A DNA stretch of 39,196 nt. It comes from DAIRVC01 sp036803025. Its GTDB lineage: Bacteria; Chloroflexota; Anaerolineae; Anaerolineales; E44-bin32. Location of the stretch: positions 1-39,196 of the forward strand of contig DAIRVC010000008.1 of assembly GCA_036803025.1 (NCBI GenBank), read 5' to 3'. The number at the start of each line of letters is the position of its first letter. Positions within the stretch are counted from its first letter, which is position 1. The position numbers and the translations under genes are program-made. The notes under the pieces were generated by a model. It worked only from the letters and a program-made list of their open reading frames with translations. It was not told where the DNA came from and ran no database searches. This document shows positions 15,737 to 23,167 of this stretch, piece after piece.

Positions 15737-15952
15737 TCAAGGCACCTCGACCTCCATCCGATCGAGGTCGCTGAGTGCCGCGTCGAGATCCACAAGCGTC
15801 TGCTGCAGGGCCAGTATGATCTCGTCCCCGCCCGGCTCCACCGCCGGCGGGTGTGGTGATCGTACGCTGGGGAGGCAGTCGCCTCCCCAGCGCACACAAC
15901 CGGTCATGCAGAGCGCGGCCGCCAGCACCAGCCCGCAACTGCGCGCCTTCAT
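15737..15952 (-). CDS. Small putative lipoprotein
   Basis: A 71-residue open frame beginning MKARSCGLVLAAALCMTGC, a short signal with a lipobox-like MTGC, so Cys19 would carry the lipid. The remainder is a short acidic helix (ALQQTLVDLDAALSDLDRMEVEV). It starts 10 bases after the stop of the secreted helical protein gene and probably shares its transcript. There is no clear ribosome site. A perfect 12-bp hairpin lies inside the frame (15865-15892), which weakens the gene call. Confidence 0.5.
   Translation of the reverse strand: MKARSCGLVLAAALCMTGCVRWGGDCLPSVRSPHPPAVEPGGDEIILALQQTLVDLDAALSDLDRMEVEVP
15865..15892. repeat. Perfect 12-bp hairpin inside the lipoprotein frame
   Basis: CGCTGGGGAGGC (15865-15876) pairs perfectly with 15881-15892 across a four-base AGTC loop. 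It has no T-run. It is unusual to find so perfect a hairpin inside a short coding frame. Confidence 0.6.
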
Positions 15953-15961
15953 CGCCGCGAC

Positions 15962-16534
15962 TCAGCCATCACCGGCCGCAGCCGGACGGTGCGCCTGCCA
16001 CCATTTGCGCACCACCTCGCGCATCTCGACCGCCAGCTCGCGCACTTCAACCAGCGCCTGGCGGGCGTCCTGCAGTACCTGGCGGGCATCCAGACAGGTC
16101 TGCCGCGCCTGTTCCCGATCGATGACCTCGCCGCCGTCATCGAATCCGGCATGGGTTGAGAGGATGCCGGCGGCCTCATCGTGTTGTGATTGCGCCGTCG
16201 CCAGCTGGCTGTACGCGCTGTCCAGCAGCGCTTCCAACTCCGCGGTATCGACGCCGCGCGCCTGCGCCGCCTCGATCAGTTCCCCGGCCCGCTGCAGCCC
16301 TTCGCCGGCACGCGCCAGATGACCTGCCTGAGTGGAGAGCCACTCTCTCTCCCTGCGCAGGCAGCGTTCAAGCTCTACAATGAGCCGCTCGCCGGAGGCA
16401 GGCGCGGGGGGCGGCGGATCGCCCTCGTCGGCGTAAGCGGCCGCTGGCGCGAAAGCCAGCCCGGCGAAGGCCAGGGTCATCGCGCTCAGCCCGCTGGCCA
16501 GCCGGTAGATCCATTTGCGTCCCATGCTCACCAT
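15962..16534 (-). CDS. Secreted helical (coiled-coil) protein of unknown function
   Basis: A 190-residue protein with a clear signal peptide (about residues 5-36, cleavage likely after AAAYA). The mature part is long Ala/Glu/Gln/Arg-rich helices with heptad character and two cysteines near the ends of the helical region (one in ERCLRRE, one in RQTCLDARQ) that could pair. ATG 16534 is chosen because GGAGG (16545-16541) leaves six bases before it; ATG 16540 abuts the site. The downstream small lipoprotein gene is probably in the same operon. I do not recognise a family. Confidence 0.65.
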   Translation of the reverse strand: MVSMGRKWIYRLASGLSAMTLAFAGLAFAPAAAYADEGDPPPPAPASGERLIVELERCLRREREWLSTQAGHLARAGEGLQRAGELIEAAQARGVDTAELEALLDSAYSQLATAQSQHDEAAGILSTHAGFDDGGEVIDREQARQTCLDARQVLQDARQALVEVRELAVEMREVVRKWWQAHRPAAAGDG

Positions 16535-16648
16535 GGTCATCCTCCATCGCCTCGAACACTCAGGATGACCAATGTTCGGCCGAGCCTGTTACCCGCCGTC
16601 CCCGCCGGTGTTAACAGACGGTAAAACGCCCCCGCTCCACCATCGTTC

Positions 16649-17080
16649 TCAGGCGGCTTTCAGCTCCGAGGTGCAATGCGCGCAGCGCGAGGCCTTGAGC
16701 GGAACCATCGAGAGACAATAAGGGCACTCGCGCGTCGTCGGCGCCGGCGCCGGGCGGCGCATCCGGTTGGCGGCCCGCACCACCAGGAAGATCACCAGGC
16801 CAACGATGACGAAATCGATCACCGTGTTGAGGAACAGCCCGTAGTTGATCGTCGGTGCGCCGGCCTCCTGCGCCTCAGCCAGACTGGCGATCGGGGTGCC
16901 CGATAGGTTGAAGAACAGGTTGGAGAAATCCACATCGCCCAGCAACAGTCCGATGGGCGGCATGATGATGTCGTTGACAAACGAGGTGATAATCTTGCCG
17001 AACGCGCTCCCGATGATCACCGCCACCGCCAGATCGAGGACGTTGCCTCGCATGACGAAGTCGCGGAATTCCTTGAGCAT
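16649..17080 (-). CDS. mscL: Large-conductance mechanosensitive channel MscL with C-terminal zinc-ribbon-like tail
   Basis: A 143-residue pressure-release channel of the inner membrane. The N-terminal amphipathic helix MLKEFRDFVMRGNVLDLAVAV and pore helix TM1 (about 14-42) match MscL closely, as does TM2 (about 85-105). The usual cytoplasmic helical bundle is replaced by a cysteine cluster C119-x2-C122...C133-x2-C136 (CPYCLSMVPLKASRCAHC), a zinc-ribbon-type pattern. AAGGAGAGGG precedes ATG 17080. It is probably a single gene, 37 bases after azlD. Confidence 0.95.
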   Translation of the reverse strand: MLKEFRDFVMRGNVLDLAVAVIIGSAFGKIITSFVNDIIMPPIGLLLGDVDFSNLFFNLSGTPIASLAEAQEAGAPTINYGLFLNTVIDFVIVGLVIFLVVRAANRMRRPAPAPTTRECPYCLSMVPLKASRCAHCTSELKAA

Positions 17081-17117
17081 TTGTTCCCTCTCCTTTGTAG
17101 ATGCGTAACCGCCAACG

Positions 17118-17435
17118 CTAGGTTAGCAGGGCAGCGGACAACCACAGTGCAGCCATCCCGACCAGCAAGGTCAAGGCGATGTTCCTCGTGCGCCAGGCTA
17201 CCAGCACTGCCGACAGGCCGGCGAACAAGCGCGGGTTTACCAGACTCAGCGTGCGTGTGTCGTGCACGAGCAGGTCGGGCACGATCAGCGCCGAGAGGAC
17301 GGCCGCCGGGACCATTCGCAGCCCGCGCCGCACAACCGGCGGCAGCTCACCCTTCCCCGATAGGGCGATCGGCAGCAGCCGCAGTGCATACGTGATCGCT
17401 CCCATACCGATGATCAACCACCACAAACCGTTCAC
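17118..17435 (-). CDS. azlD: AzlD-family small subunit of branched-chain amino acid exporter
   Basis: A 105-residue protein with four membrane helices. The family start LWWLIIGMGAITYALRLLPIAL is followed by VLSALIVPDL. AzlD works with AzlC to export leucine-type amino acids (4-azaleucine resistance). The GTG start (17435-17433) overlaps the azlC stop in a GTGA, a sign of translational coupling. The longer upstream frame is rejected because it runs inside azlC and is Arg/Gly-rich. Confidence 0.85.
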   Translation of the reverse strand: MNGLWWLIIGMGAITYALRLLPIALSGKGELPPVVRRGLRMVPAAVLSALIVPDLLVHDTRTLSLVNPRLFAGLSAVLVAWRTRNIALTLLVGMAALWLSAALLT

Positions 17436-18151
17436 GCGGCCGCCTCGCTGCGCGGCCGCTCGAGGCGCTCGACCGCCAAGCCGGCGGCGATCCCGCCCAG
17501 CGCCGCCAGCATCAGTCCAAGATGGTACGGCGCGCCCGCCGCGAGCACGGCCAGCGTCCCGCCGGCCAGCGCCGCGGCAACCACCGCCCGATCGCGCAGG
17601 CTGGGCACGACCAGACCGATGAAGGTCAACGTCAAGGCGAAGTCCAATGACCAGCTGGCGGGTATTTGCGCGCCGAGGAAGACGCCGGCCGCGGTGCTGA
17701 GCTGCCAGGTCGTCCACAGCGTCAGCCCGGCCCCCAAGAAGTAGCGCGGATCGGCCGGCTGGCCCTCGGCCCCGGGTTGATTCTGGTAGCGAGTGATGAC
17801 GACCGCGTAGGCCTCGTCCGTCAGCAGGTAGGCCAGCAGGCCTTTCCAGGGCCAGGCCAACCGCTGCAGATGGGGGGCCAGGGAGAAGCTGTAGAGCAGA
17901 TGACGGAGGTTGATGACGAGCGTCGCCGCCAGGATGATCAGTGCAGACGCGCCGCCGTGAAGAAGCTGCACAGCCAGGAACTGCGCGGAGCCGGCGAAGA
18001 CGAGGGAGGACATCGCCAGCCCGAGCCCGGCCGGCAGTCCGGCGCCCACCGCCACCACCCCGAAGATCAGGCCGAAGGGCAGGACGCCCAGGCAGATCGG
18101 CAGCTCCGCCCGAGCGCCGGCCAGGAATTCAGACCGTCCCACGTCTGACAT
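17432..18151 (-). CDS. azlC: AzlC-family branched-chain amino acid exporter, large subunit
   Basis: A 239-residue membrane protein with the AzlC signature: ELPICLGVLPFGLIFGVVAVGAG, SSLVFAGSAQFLAVQLL and INLRHLLYSFSLAPHL, then LLTDEAYAV. It forms an exporter with AzlD, encoded immediately downstream with a four-base overlap. The start at ATG 18151 overlaps the end of the EamA gene by 23 bases; GTG 18142 is an alternative. Confidence 0.88.
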   Translation of the reverse strand: MSDVGRSEFLAGARAELPICLGVLPFGLIFGVVAVGAGLPAGLGLAMSSLVFAGSAQFLAVQLLHGGASALIILAATLVINLRHLLYSFSLAPHLQRLAWPWKGLLAYLLTDEAYAVVITRYQNQPGAEGQPADPRYFLGAGLTLWTTWQLSTAAGVFLGAQIPASWSLDFALTLTFIGLVVPSLRDRAVVAAALAGGTLAVLAAGAPYHLGLMLAALGGIAAGLAVERLERPRSEAAA

Positions 18152-19061
18152 CGCCGACCGTGGTGCCCTCCGCTGCGGCCGGCTTCGGCCGCGGCCGCCA
18201 GTTGACCACGCCAATGCCGAGGGCGATCAGCAGGGTGCCGACGATCAGTTGCCAGTCGGCCGCTTCCCGCAGGAATGCGACTCCCAGGATGACGCCGACC
18301 AGAGGGAATACGTAGGTGACCATGCTGGCGCGCGTCGGGCCGATATTGTGAAGCAGGCGGAAGTAGAGCAGATAGGCAGCGCACGAACCGAGCAGCCCCA
18401 GCCAGGCCAGCGCCAGCCAGGTGATCGGAAGCCGGGGGAGCACGATCGGCGATTCCACCGCCAGGGCCATGCCCCAGGCGGCCGCATCCGCGCCGATCAA
18501 GGGCAGGAAGGCCTGCGCGATCGGATCCACCTGGCGCAGATTGCGCCGGGCGAAGACGGCGCTGCCTCCGTACGACATCGCCGCAAGCAGGACCGCGCCT
18601 TGCCCAAGGACGTTGCCGTGGAAGCCGTCCGGACCAAGGTCGCGAGCCAACAAGACGACCACCCCGACGAATCCGGTAGCGAGCCCGAGCACGCGCGCCG
18701 GCGTGATGCGATCGTCATGCAGTGCCAGGTGCGCGATGACCAGCGTGAAGAGCGGCATCGTACCGTTGAGGATCGACGCCACAGCCGAATCGATGTACTG
18801 CTCTCCCCAGGAGATGAGCACAAAGGGGATGAAGGTGTTCGTCAGCCCCAGGATCCCCAGCAGGAGCCAGACGCGCCGCTCCGCCGGGAACCGCGGCCGG
18901 CTGGCGAGGACCACCACCACCAGACCGGCCAGGCCGAACAGCAACCGGAAGCCCACCAACACGAACGGCCCGACCTCCTGGACCGCGACCTTGATCCACA
19001 GGAACGACGAGCCCCAGATCAGTCCCAGCAACCCGAACTCGCCCCACTCACGCAGCTTCAT
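18129..19061 (-). CDS. EamA-family (DMT superfamily) transporter
   Basis: A 310-residue membrane protein with ten helices in two EamA repeats: first WGSSFLWIKVAVQEVGPFVLVGFR, second starting ALLAAMSYGGSAVFARR. The family exports metabolites and amino acids. Its overlap with azlC suggests the three genes form one amino-acid export operon, but the substrate is inferred only from this context. ATG 19061 is preceded by GAGGGT. Confidence 0.88.
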   Translation of the reverse strand: MKLREWGEFGLLGLIWGSSFLWIKVAVQEVGPFVLVGFRLLFGLAGLVVVVLASRPRFPAERRVWLLLGILGLTNTFIPFVLISWGEQYIDSAVASILNGTMPLFTLVIAHLALHDDRITPARVLGLATGFVGVVVLLARDLGPDGFHGNVLGQGAVLLAAMSYGGSAVFARRNLRQVDPIAQAFLPLIGADAAAWGMALAVESPIVLPRLPITWLALAWLGLLGSCAAYLLYFRLLHNIGPTRASMVTYVFPLVGVILGVAFLREAADWQLIVGTLLIALGIGVVNWRPRPKPAAAEGTTVGDVRRGTV

Positions 19062-19100
19062 GTCACTACCCTCACCGCAGGAATACCGTGTCTCTCACCG

Positions 19101-19799
19101 TCACACACGCCAATCGTACCGCACACCTTCGAGTTCGAGCAGGCGCGCCTTCGTCTTGACTCCCTCCCGGCCGGAATAGCCGCCCAGCGTTCCGTTCGAG
19201 GCCAGAACGCGGTGGCAGGGGATGATGATCGGCAGCGGGTTGTGGCCGAGCGCCTGGCCCACAGCCCGGGCCGCGCCCGGGCGGCCGATCCGGCGGGCGA
19301 TCTGACCGTAGGTCGCCACGCTGCCACGTGGGACCTTCAGCGCCGCCATCAGCACCTGTCGCTGGAACTCGCGCGTCATGCTCAGGTCGAGCGGCAGCTC
19401 GAACGTCGTCCGCCGGCCATCCAGGTAGGCCCGCAGTTGATCGACAGCCTGGCCAGCCTTCTGCGACGAGCGCTGCAGCGGCGCGTGCAGCTTCGCCCCC
19501 AGCCGGTCGACGAACTCCTCCTCGGAAGCGGTGAAATCCAGCGACAGTACCCCTCGATCGGATACGGCGACGTACAGCGGCCCGACCGGACTGTCAGGCA
19601 GGCTGTCGTAGTAGATGGCCCCCGGCGTCTGCGATCTCAGCGTCTGATGCACGCGCTGGCGGGCCGCCTCGACCGCCGCCGGCTCGACCTCGACCGCCAG
19701 CAGCCGGTCCAAATCATGCAGCAGCGCATCAGCCGGCGCGGCGCCCTCGTCGTCACCCAGCCAGATCGAGAGACCCAGGTCACGATCCCCTCTTACCAT
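19101..19799 (-). CDS. ogt: Methylated-DNA--protein-cysteine methyltransferase (Ogt-type) with N-terminal extension
   Basis: A 232-residue suicide DNA-repair protein that transfers alkyl groups from O6-alkylguanine to its own cysteine. The active site P194-C195-H-R-V is in the block HNPLPIIIPCHRVLASNGTLGGYSGREGVKTKARLLELEG; the N-terminal ferredoxin-like part starts near YYDSLPDSPVGPLYVAV. Residues 1-60 are an extra segment absent from ordinary Ogt, with a helix DALLHDLDRLLAVEVEPAAVEAARQRV. ATG 19799 overlaps the stop of the sigma-factor gene by one base (TAATG), implying coupled translation. Confidence 0.92.
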   Translation of the reverse strand: MVRGDRDLGLSIWLGDDEGAAPADALLHDLDRLLAVEVEPAAVEAARQRVHQTLRSQTPGAIYYDSLPDSPVGPLYVAVSDRGVLSLDFTASEEEFVDRLGAKLHAPLQRSSQKAGQAVDQLRAYLDGRRTTFELPLDLSMTREFQRQVLMAALKVPRGSVATYGQIARRIGRPGAARAVGQALGHNPLPIIIPCHRVLASNGTLGGYSGREGVKTKARLLELEGVRYDWRV

Positions 19800-20320
19800 T
19801 ATTCGCCTCCAACCTGCGAAGCTGGCGAGCCCATCAGCAGGCGCAGCTTCTTCAATGCCTGGTACGCGTTCGCCCGCGCCGACTGCGGGCTGCAACCCAG
19901 GATCGGCCCGATGGCTTCGTAGGCCAGACCCTGGTATCTGCGCAGGAGCAACGCCTCGCGCTGCTTGTACGGAAGCGCATCGACCGCCGCTCGCAGCTTC
20001 ATCAGGTCCGCCGACCGTTCAAGCTGCTCATCCGGCTGGCTCTGTGGGTCTTCCGCCTCGTCGACCAGCCGTGTCACCCGCCCGTCCTCGCGCCCCTGCC
20101 TGCGCCAAACGCTGCGGGCAGTGTTTGTGGCGATCCGGTACAGCCAGGCGCGCCGGTTGGACTCCAGCGGCAGTCGGCCGTAGGCACGGAAGGCCTTCAG
20201 GTAGACCTCTTGCAGACAGTCTTCCGCAGCCTGCCGGTCGTTGAGCAGGCGGATCAGGTAAGCCAGCAGCTCACCGCTGTGCTGATCGACCAGGCTGCCG
20301 AACTCCGGCGCAGACTCCAT
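19799..20320 (-). CDS. ECF-type RNA polymerase sigma factor
   Basis: A 173-residue sigma-70 family factor with region 2 (about 10-75; LVDQHSGELLAYLIRLLNDRQAAEDCLQEVYLKAFRAYGRL and RAWLYRIATNTARSVWRR) and region 4 (about 110-165; LPYKQREALLLRRYQGLAYEAIGPILGCSPQSARANAYQALKKLR). It has neither region 1 nor region 3, as in the ECF group. ATG 20320 has GGAGGG about 12 bases upstream; ATG 20344 lacks a site. No separate anti-sigma gene is adjacent; the next gene is ogt, translationally coupled. Confidence 0.92.
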   Translation of the reverse strand: MESAPEFGSLVDQHSGELLAYLIRLLNDRQAAEDCLQEVYLKAFRAYGRLPLESNRRAWLYRIATNTARSVWRRQGREDGRVTRLVDEAEDPQSQPDEQLERSADLMKLRAAVDALPYKQREALLLRRYQGLAYEAIGPILGCSPQSARANAYQALKKLRLLMGSPASQVGGE

Positions 20321-20372
20321 ACCCGTCTCAGTCCCTCCACCCATATAACCACGCCCGCCGCGAAATGTGAAA

Positions 20373-20418
20373 TCCCTACCGACTTCCGAAGTCCGTGGAT
20401 TTCGGAAGTCGGTAGGGA
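20373..20418 (-). terminator. 18-bp perfect inverted repeat (terminator) between the MBL gene and the sigma gene
   Basis: Bases 20373-20390 are perfectly complementary to 20401-20418. The ten-base loop GTCCGTGGAT can extend the stem by about three more pairs, one of them G-T. It is followed on the minus strand by ATTTCACATTTC, a weak T-rich tail. It lies between the stop of the metallo-hydrolase gene (20450) and the sigma start, so it probably ends the upstream transcript. The motif GACTTCC/GGAAGTC is repeated inside it and allows alternative small hairpins. Confidence 0.6.
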
Positions 20419-20449
20419 GTCCGCCCGAGGCTGGACCGCCGGAGCGGCC

Positions 20450-21187
20450 TTACCAGCCCGTCGGTTCGGCTTGCCCTTCCAGCCGGCTGAGGAAGTACTC
20501 GATGGCTTCCCGCCCGCGCGCCAGGACTGGCGGACCGTGGCTGGGCAGCAAGTGGATGAAGTCCAGCTCCCCTAGCCGCCGGACAGAGGCCCTGGCCGTC
20601 TGCGGATCGATCGTCGCTATCCCGAACGGCAGTGACAGCTGACCGCCCAGGTGCATGACCGCGTCGCCGCAGATCATGGCCCGATCGGCCGGATGCAGCA
20701 GGCCAACATGTCCGGCGGTGTGGCCGGGCAGATGGATGACCGCCATACCACCGACCGACAGGCCGCCTTCCAGATCGCGAGCCACAGGGTATGACCAGCG
20801 CGTCCGGCGCAGGAAGAGGCGCCCCAGCCGATAGGCGCTGCTGTTGGAGGGGAGTCGGCGGTAGTCTGTCAGGCCGGTGACGATCGGCACCTCCTCGCGA
20901 TGGCAGAGGAGCGCCGGGTCCCAGGCCTGCAGCAGGGCGGAGACGCCGCCGGCATGATCGTAGTGGGCGTGAGTGAGCAGGATGCGCACCGGACCCTGGC
21001 CGTTGGTGGCGCGTGCGACCGCCGCCACGACCTGATCGGCCGTCTCCGGTGGTCCGGAGTCGACCAGCGACCAGCCTTCCCGATCGCGTACCAGCCAGGC
21101 GGCCACAGGCGTTGTGATCGGGCCGACCACTTTCCAGGCTAGCTCCAGGCGCAGGATGTGCTCCGAGATGAACTCGAACTCAGGCAT
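20450..21187 (-). CDS. Metallo-beta-lactamase-fold hydrolase (glyoxalase II-like)
   Basis: A 245-residue MBL-fold protein. It has LLTHAHYDHAGG (H73, H75, D77, H78), HLPGHTAGHVG (third His), CGDAVMH (bridging Asp) and LLPSHGPP (last His). The substrate is unknown. The ATG at 21187 overlaps the last bases of the HAD gene upstream by eight bases, so the two are translated as a pair. The gene ends 32 bases before the strong inverted repeat at 20373-20418. Confidence 0.85.
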   Translation of the reverse strand: MPEFEFISEHILRLELAWKVVGPITTPVAAWLVRDREGWSLVDSGPPETADQVVAAVARATNGQGPVRILLTHAHYDHAGGVSALLQAWDPALLCHREEVPIVTGLTDYRRLPSNSSAYRLGRLFLRRTRWSYPVARDLEGGLSVGGMAVIHLPGHTAGHVGLLHPADRAMICGDAVMHLGGQLSLPFGIATIDPQTARASVRRLGELDFIHLLPSHGPPVLARGREAIEYFLSRLEGQAEPTGW

Positions 21188-21947
21188 GTGTTTCTCTTCT
21201 TGGCTCGGTCCGCCCCATCCGGCGGATGAGGGCGGGGACCTCCGCCAACGTGGCCGCCACCGCCTCGGGGCTAATTGTACCCGCGTGGGCGCGATTGGCC
21301 GGATTATCGGCCTCGGCCGTCAGCCAGATCTGTCTCAATCCGGCGTTCTGTCCGCCCAGGATATCGGCGCCGAGCATGTCGCCCACCATCACCACCTGCT
21401 TGGCGGGCAGCTGCCACTGCTCCAGGACAAGCTCGAACAGCGCCGGGTTCGGCTTGCGCAACCCGACACTGGCTGAGATCAGGATCGGGTCGAAGTAGTC
21501 GCGCAACTCAGCCTTGTCGATCAGCCGCTGCACGTTCTCGGCATCGCCAGCGTTCGAGATCAACCCCAGGCGATAGCCGAGACCACGCAGTTCCTCGAGC
21601 ATGGCGTGCACGCCTTCCATTGGATGCCAGCGCGCTTCGCTGACAGCATACATGCACGACATCGCCCGTCGCACGATCTCATCGTCGACGGACGGATAGC
21701 CGAAGCGGGCCATGACCTTCCGCAGCAGGAAGCCCGTGGTGATCTCGACGAATTGCTGATCGCGCTCGAGATGATAGGCCTCCAGCTCCCGCCGAAAATC
21801 CTCGGCAAAGGCCTCCCGATCGAGAACAAACCCTTCCTGGTGAAGCTGTTCGATCAGGATTCGCTGGCTTTCGGTCATCACCTGCGGCCAGTCACCGTCG
21901 AAGCGGATCAGTGTCGATCCGAGGTCGAATATCACCCCGCGAATCAC
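21180..21947 (-). CDS. HAD-superfamily hydrolase, motif I variant
   Basis: A 255-residue haloacid-dehalogenase-like protein. Motif I is VIFD8-L-G-S-T-L, motif II LISNAG, and motifs III/IV K...GLRKPNPALFELVLEQW and MVGDMLGADILGGQNAGLR. The nucleophile Asp8 is present, but the second Asp of the usual DxD (general acid/base, position 10) is Gly. This is seen in some HAD groups and may lower phosphatase activity or change the substrate. The start is GTG 21947. It overlaps the metallo-hydrolase gene by eight bases. Confidence 0.85.
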   Translation of the reverse strand: MIRGVIFDLGSTLIRFDGDWPQVMTESQRILIEQLHQEGFVLDREAFAEDFRRELEAYHLERDQQFVEITTGFLLRKVMARFGYPSVDDEIVRRAMSCMYAVSEARWHPMEGVHAMLEELRGLGYRLGLISNAGDAENVQRLIDKAELRDYFDPILISASVGLRKPNPALFELVLEQWQLPAKQVVMVGDMLGADILGGQNAGLRQIWLTAEADNPANRAHAGTISPEAVAATLAEVPALIRRMGRTEPRRETHA

Positions 21948-22050
21948 TTCGGCTCTCGTCCTGCTTGTGGGGTCATCGGCGCTTCGCTCCGCTCCCGCCG
22001 GGGATTCGTCGCGCCCCCGGTTGAAGTGCTGCCGGCCTGGCGACGGTCCT

Positions 22051-23064
22051 TCAGTACCCGCGCACCGGGTCGTAGCGGTTCAAGAGCGGGCGCCCGGTCA
22101 GGTAGCGCTGCAGGTTCTCGGCGAACAGGTCGACGGCCCGCTCGTAATACTGGCCCGAGGCGCCGGCCACGTGCGGGGAGACGATCACACCGGGCATCTC
22201 CCAGAGCGGGCTGCTCTCCGGCAGCGGCTCGAGCGGGTAGACGTCCAACGCCGCGCCCGCCAGCCGCTTCTCATTCAGCGCCTCGATCAGCGCGCCATGG
22301 TCGACCACCCCGCCGCGCGAGATGTCGATCAGGAACGCGCTCGCTTTCATGCGGGCCAGCATCGCCTTGCCGATCATGCCGCGCGTGTCGGCGGTCAGCG
22401 GCACCGCCACCACGACGAAATCGCACAGCGACAGCATCGATCCCAACGCCTGCGGTGGATAGAGCCGCGCGACGTGCTCGGCGCGCGGATCTCCCAGGCC
22501 TTCCAGCGCGTAGCCGTCGTCGTCCACACGCATCAGGTCGCGCTTGACCGCCAGGACCTGCGCGCCGAAGGCCGTGCACAGCCGGCCGATCTCCCGCCCG
22601 ACACTGCCATAGCCGACCAGCCCGACGGTGCTGCCGCGTAGCTCGGCCGGCCGAAAGCGCTCGAAGCGATCGTCCGCCCAATGTTTCTTGGCCTTGTCGG
22701 CCATGATCCCGGGCAGCCGCCGCCCCAGCGCCAGGATCGACATCAGCGCGAACTCGGCCATCTGCGGCATGGCCGCTCCGCTGAGAGTCGTCACCTGCAC
22801 CTTCGAGCGCAGCAGGGGATGGCCCTCGGCATTGTCGACGCCGGCGAAGTGAAACTGAATCCAGCGCAGGTTGGGAACCGCCTCCGGATCGGGCAGGATC
22901 CGCTGCGTGTACAACACCTCGATCTCGCCCAGCAGATCCGCCGACAGTTCTTCGACCTTCTGCACCGGCTGGATCGTGAGGCGCAGGCGCGGCGATACGG
23001 CCTTCAGGCGTTCCACCAGTTTCTCGGGAAACGGAAGCGTCACCAGGACGGGCACGTCAGGCAT
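22051..23064 (-). CDS. D-isomer-specific 2-hydroxyacid dehydrogenase
   Basis: A 337-residue NAD(P)H-dependent oxidoreductase of the D-2-hydroxyacid dehydrogenase family. It has the Rossmann GYGSVG (151-156), DISRGG with catalytic R250, LDVYPLEPLP with E279, and SPHVAG with H298. The family reduces 2-ketoacids such as pyruvate, glyoxylate or hydroxypyruvate; the exact substrate is unclear. ATG 23064 (MPDVPV) is chosen; GTG 23085 is possible. The gene is followed on its own strand by a GC-rich gap of about 100 bases before the HAD gene. Confidence 0.9.
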   Translation of the reverse strand: MPDVPVLVTLPFPEKLVERLKAVSPRLRLTIQPVQKVEELSADLLGEIEVLYTQRILPDPEAVPNLRWIQFHFAGVDNAEGHPLLRSKVQVTTLSGAAMPQMAEFALMSILALGRRLPGIMADKAKKHWADDRFERFRPAELRGSTVGLVGYGSVGREIGRLCTAFGAQVLAVKRDLMRVDDDGYALEGLGDPRAEHVARLYPPQALGSMLSLCDFVVVAVPLTADTRGMIGKAMLARMKASAFLIDISRGGVVDHGALIEALNEKRLAGAALDVYPLEPLPESSPLWEMPGVIVSPHVAGASGQYYERAVDLFAENLQRYLTGRPLLNRYDPVRGY

Positions 23065-23167
23065 GGTCGTGATTCTACACCTCACCCGCGATCGACTGAG
23101 CGCTCGGCCGCAGCGGAGCCGTTTGTCGCCCCCTCACACTTGCCCGGTAGTCTGCCTGTGCAGTTGC

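Noticed and set aside
18249..19922. Long open frame (557 codons) on the plus strand
   Set aside because: It is antisense to the EamA and ogt genes, without motifs or ribosome site.
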